A stretch of DNA of 64,000 nt from Prostheceraeus crozeri (lineage: Eukaryota > Platyhelminthes > Polycladida > Euryleptidae), in NCBI GenBank assembly GCA_907163375.1, contig CAJQUW010008924.1, positions 310,001-374,000 of the forward strand. Direction: 5' to 3'. The translations under genes and the position numbers were made by a program. Shown piece after piece: positions 62,967 through 64,000 of the stretch (positions within the stretch are counted from its first letter, which is position 1; every line of letters begins with the position of its first letter). Below the pieces are notes generated by a model that made no database searches, had not been told where the DNA came from, and was given only the letters and a program-made list of their open reading frames with translations.

Positions 62967-64000
62967 TTAAACATATATAGTAAATGTTGTCTTTTCACTT
63001 TGTAAACTATTATGGAATTTGGGAATCATATTATCAAGTAGCGTCAACACAAATTCGCAAAGAGTGGAAGTAATAATAATAATGTTAATTAGCAAAAAAA
63101 GAACATAAAACAGAAATGAATGATTCAATTCTCACAATGGTCACAATTGTCTCAATCGAACACAAACCATAATAAACATTCAAAACAATTCTCCATGCAC
63201 ATATATAGTCTTCAACATAATCATTCAAAAATAACAAGTTCAGCATTACAAACATCCGCGTACTCATCCTCATCACAATAACAACAGCATGTACTCATCC
63301 TCATCACAATGAGAACATTACGTACTCATCATCAACACAGTATCAATCCTCACACACTTAGCCATTCATGTTCAAATTATCAAGTCTAGAACATTTAAAT
63401 GTACCTAACCGAACTCGCATCATAAACACATTACACTATTTTTTTCCTAACGAAGCCAAAGCAGTACATTTGTGTTCGCAATCACCACTTCAAATAACAG
63501 AGGATTAGAGATCGAGGTTTAAAACCAGTTCGGTTCATTTAGGCTCCAATTCAAAATGTTTTCATCCTACGACAGAATGAGTAGTTTACCTACTACTCCC
63601 ATCTTTGCCGAAGACATTTTTATTTCAAGTAGGCCCACCTGTTGACTAACTTCTTCTCTTTCAAATTAAAAATAAGATAATATGTAAATGATGAAGTTGT
63701 GGAGTGATTAGATGTATCTTCTATTCGTTGGAGAATTCTGACGCATTAATGATACAGTCTTATAATGAACAACTTATAACAGGAGATTGGTTCTGATTAA
63801 TCTTGCCATTTTGAATCTACTGCAATACTAAGGACGCACTTTGCTAATGATGAGTGACATTGACGGACATAGCTTCTTACAAACATTTGGCTTATTTGCA
63901 GGTAATATTACAAAGATAAAGAAGAAAATATCAGGAGATTACTTTTCACAGACAAAAACTAAGAACGCAGTTGCTACGTTCGCGTGTTATGGAAAAGCAC
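62967..64000. other. Unassigned AT-rich DNA
   Basis: Two to three copies of a TACTCATCCTCATCACAAT unit of about 33 bp lie at 63260-63340. Otherwise nothing recognised. Confidence 0.5.

Noticed and set aside
1-64000. CRISPR arrays, rRNA, tRNA, bacterial operons
   Set aside because: None of the required repeat spacing, conserved cores or cloverleaf signals was seen; the window is eukaryotic in character.

Overview
The window looks like AT-rich, repeat-dense animal DNA, most likely from a marine invertebrate. The evidence is the company of metazoan mobile elements (Polinton/Maverick, Tc1/mariner, hAT-like and Tigger DNA transposons, a Penelope-like element, non-LTR retrotransposon tails), GT-AG splice signals, TATA boxes and AATAAA signals. 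The 8-bp palindrome TAGGCCTA is clearly over-represented. I found no bacterial-style operon, tRNA, rRNA or CRISPR array, and no host gene I can name. Almost everything recognisable is mobile DNA nested in mobile DNA.

Layout. 1-7.5 kb: AT-rich, essentially featureless, with a small CpG-rich patch and a short direct repeat. 7.5-8.3 kb: an internally deleted Tc1-like transposon. 9163-30944: the main object, a Polinton-family element in the form of a giant palindrome. It has two near-identical arms (9163-22234 and 22299-30944), a 64-bp spacer, AGTAGT...ACTACT ends and a perfect 6-bp target duplication TATACT. Each arm carries the C-terminal part of a protein-primed DNA polymerase B at the centre. 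Outside that come a TBP-like protein, a small neighbour protein, two paralogous pairs of unknown proteins, a zinc-ribbon block (followed in the right arm by a DEDDh exonuclease-like gene), and terminal 319-bp tandem repeats. Capsid, integrase, protease and packaging ATPase are absent. The left arm alone holds a Sola-like DNA transposon (10236-14801, 4-bp target duplication), which itself holds a 5'-truncated Penelope-like element (10991-11998).

About 33.3-49.0 kb: a second, older and heavily decayed Polinton with packaging ATPase, integrase plus chromodomain, two capsid-like genes, adenain-like protease, a TBP-like gene on the minus strand, DNA polymerase B and a C2H2 zinc-finger ORF. It has been hit by two LINE tails and by two copies of an 0.8-kb inverted-repeat transposon with 8-bp target duplications. 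49.3-52.3 kb: a candidate spliced minus-strand gene of unknown function, with a hAT-like non-autonomous transposon in one intron. 52.4-61.6 kb: two 1.18-kb inverted arms (fold-back-like), enclosing an apparently intact Tc1/mariner-superfamily transposon with ~0.45-kb inverted repeats and a Tigger transposon cut off exactly at the right arm. 61.8-64 kb: mostly unassigned, with a short telomere-like stretch and a coding-looking patch.

Most notable: two related Polintons both encode a TATA-binding-protein-like protein beside another small conserved protein. The palindromic one has TATA boxes and AP-1-like repeats in front of its genes, which suggests an element carrying part of its own transcription start machinery. 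The palindrome with one target duplication suggests that a fold-back (snap-back) replication product was integrated as a unit.
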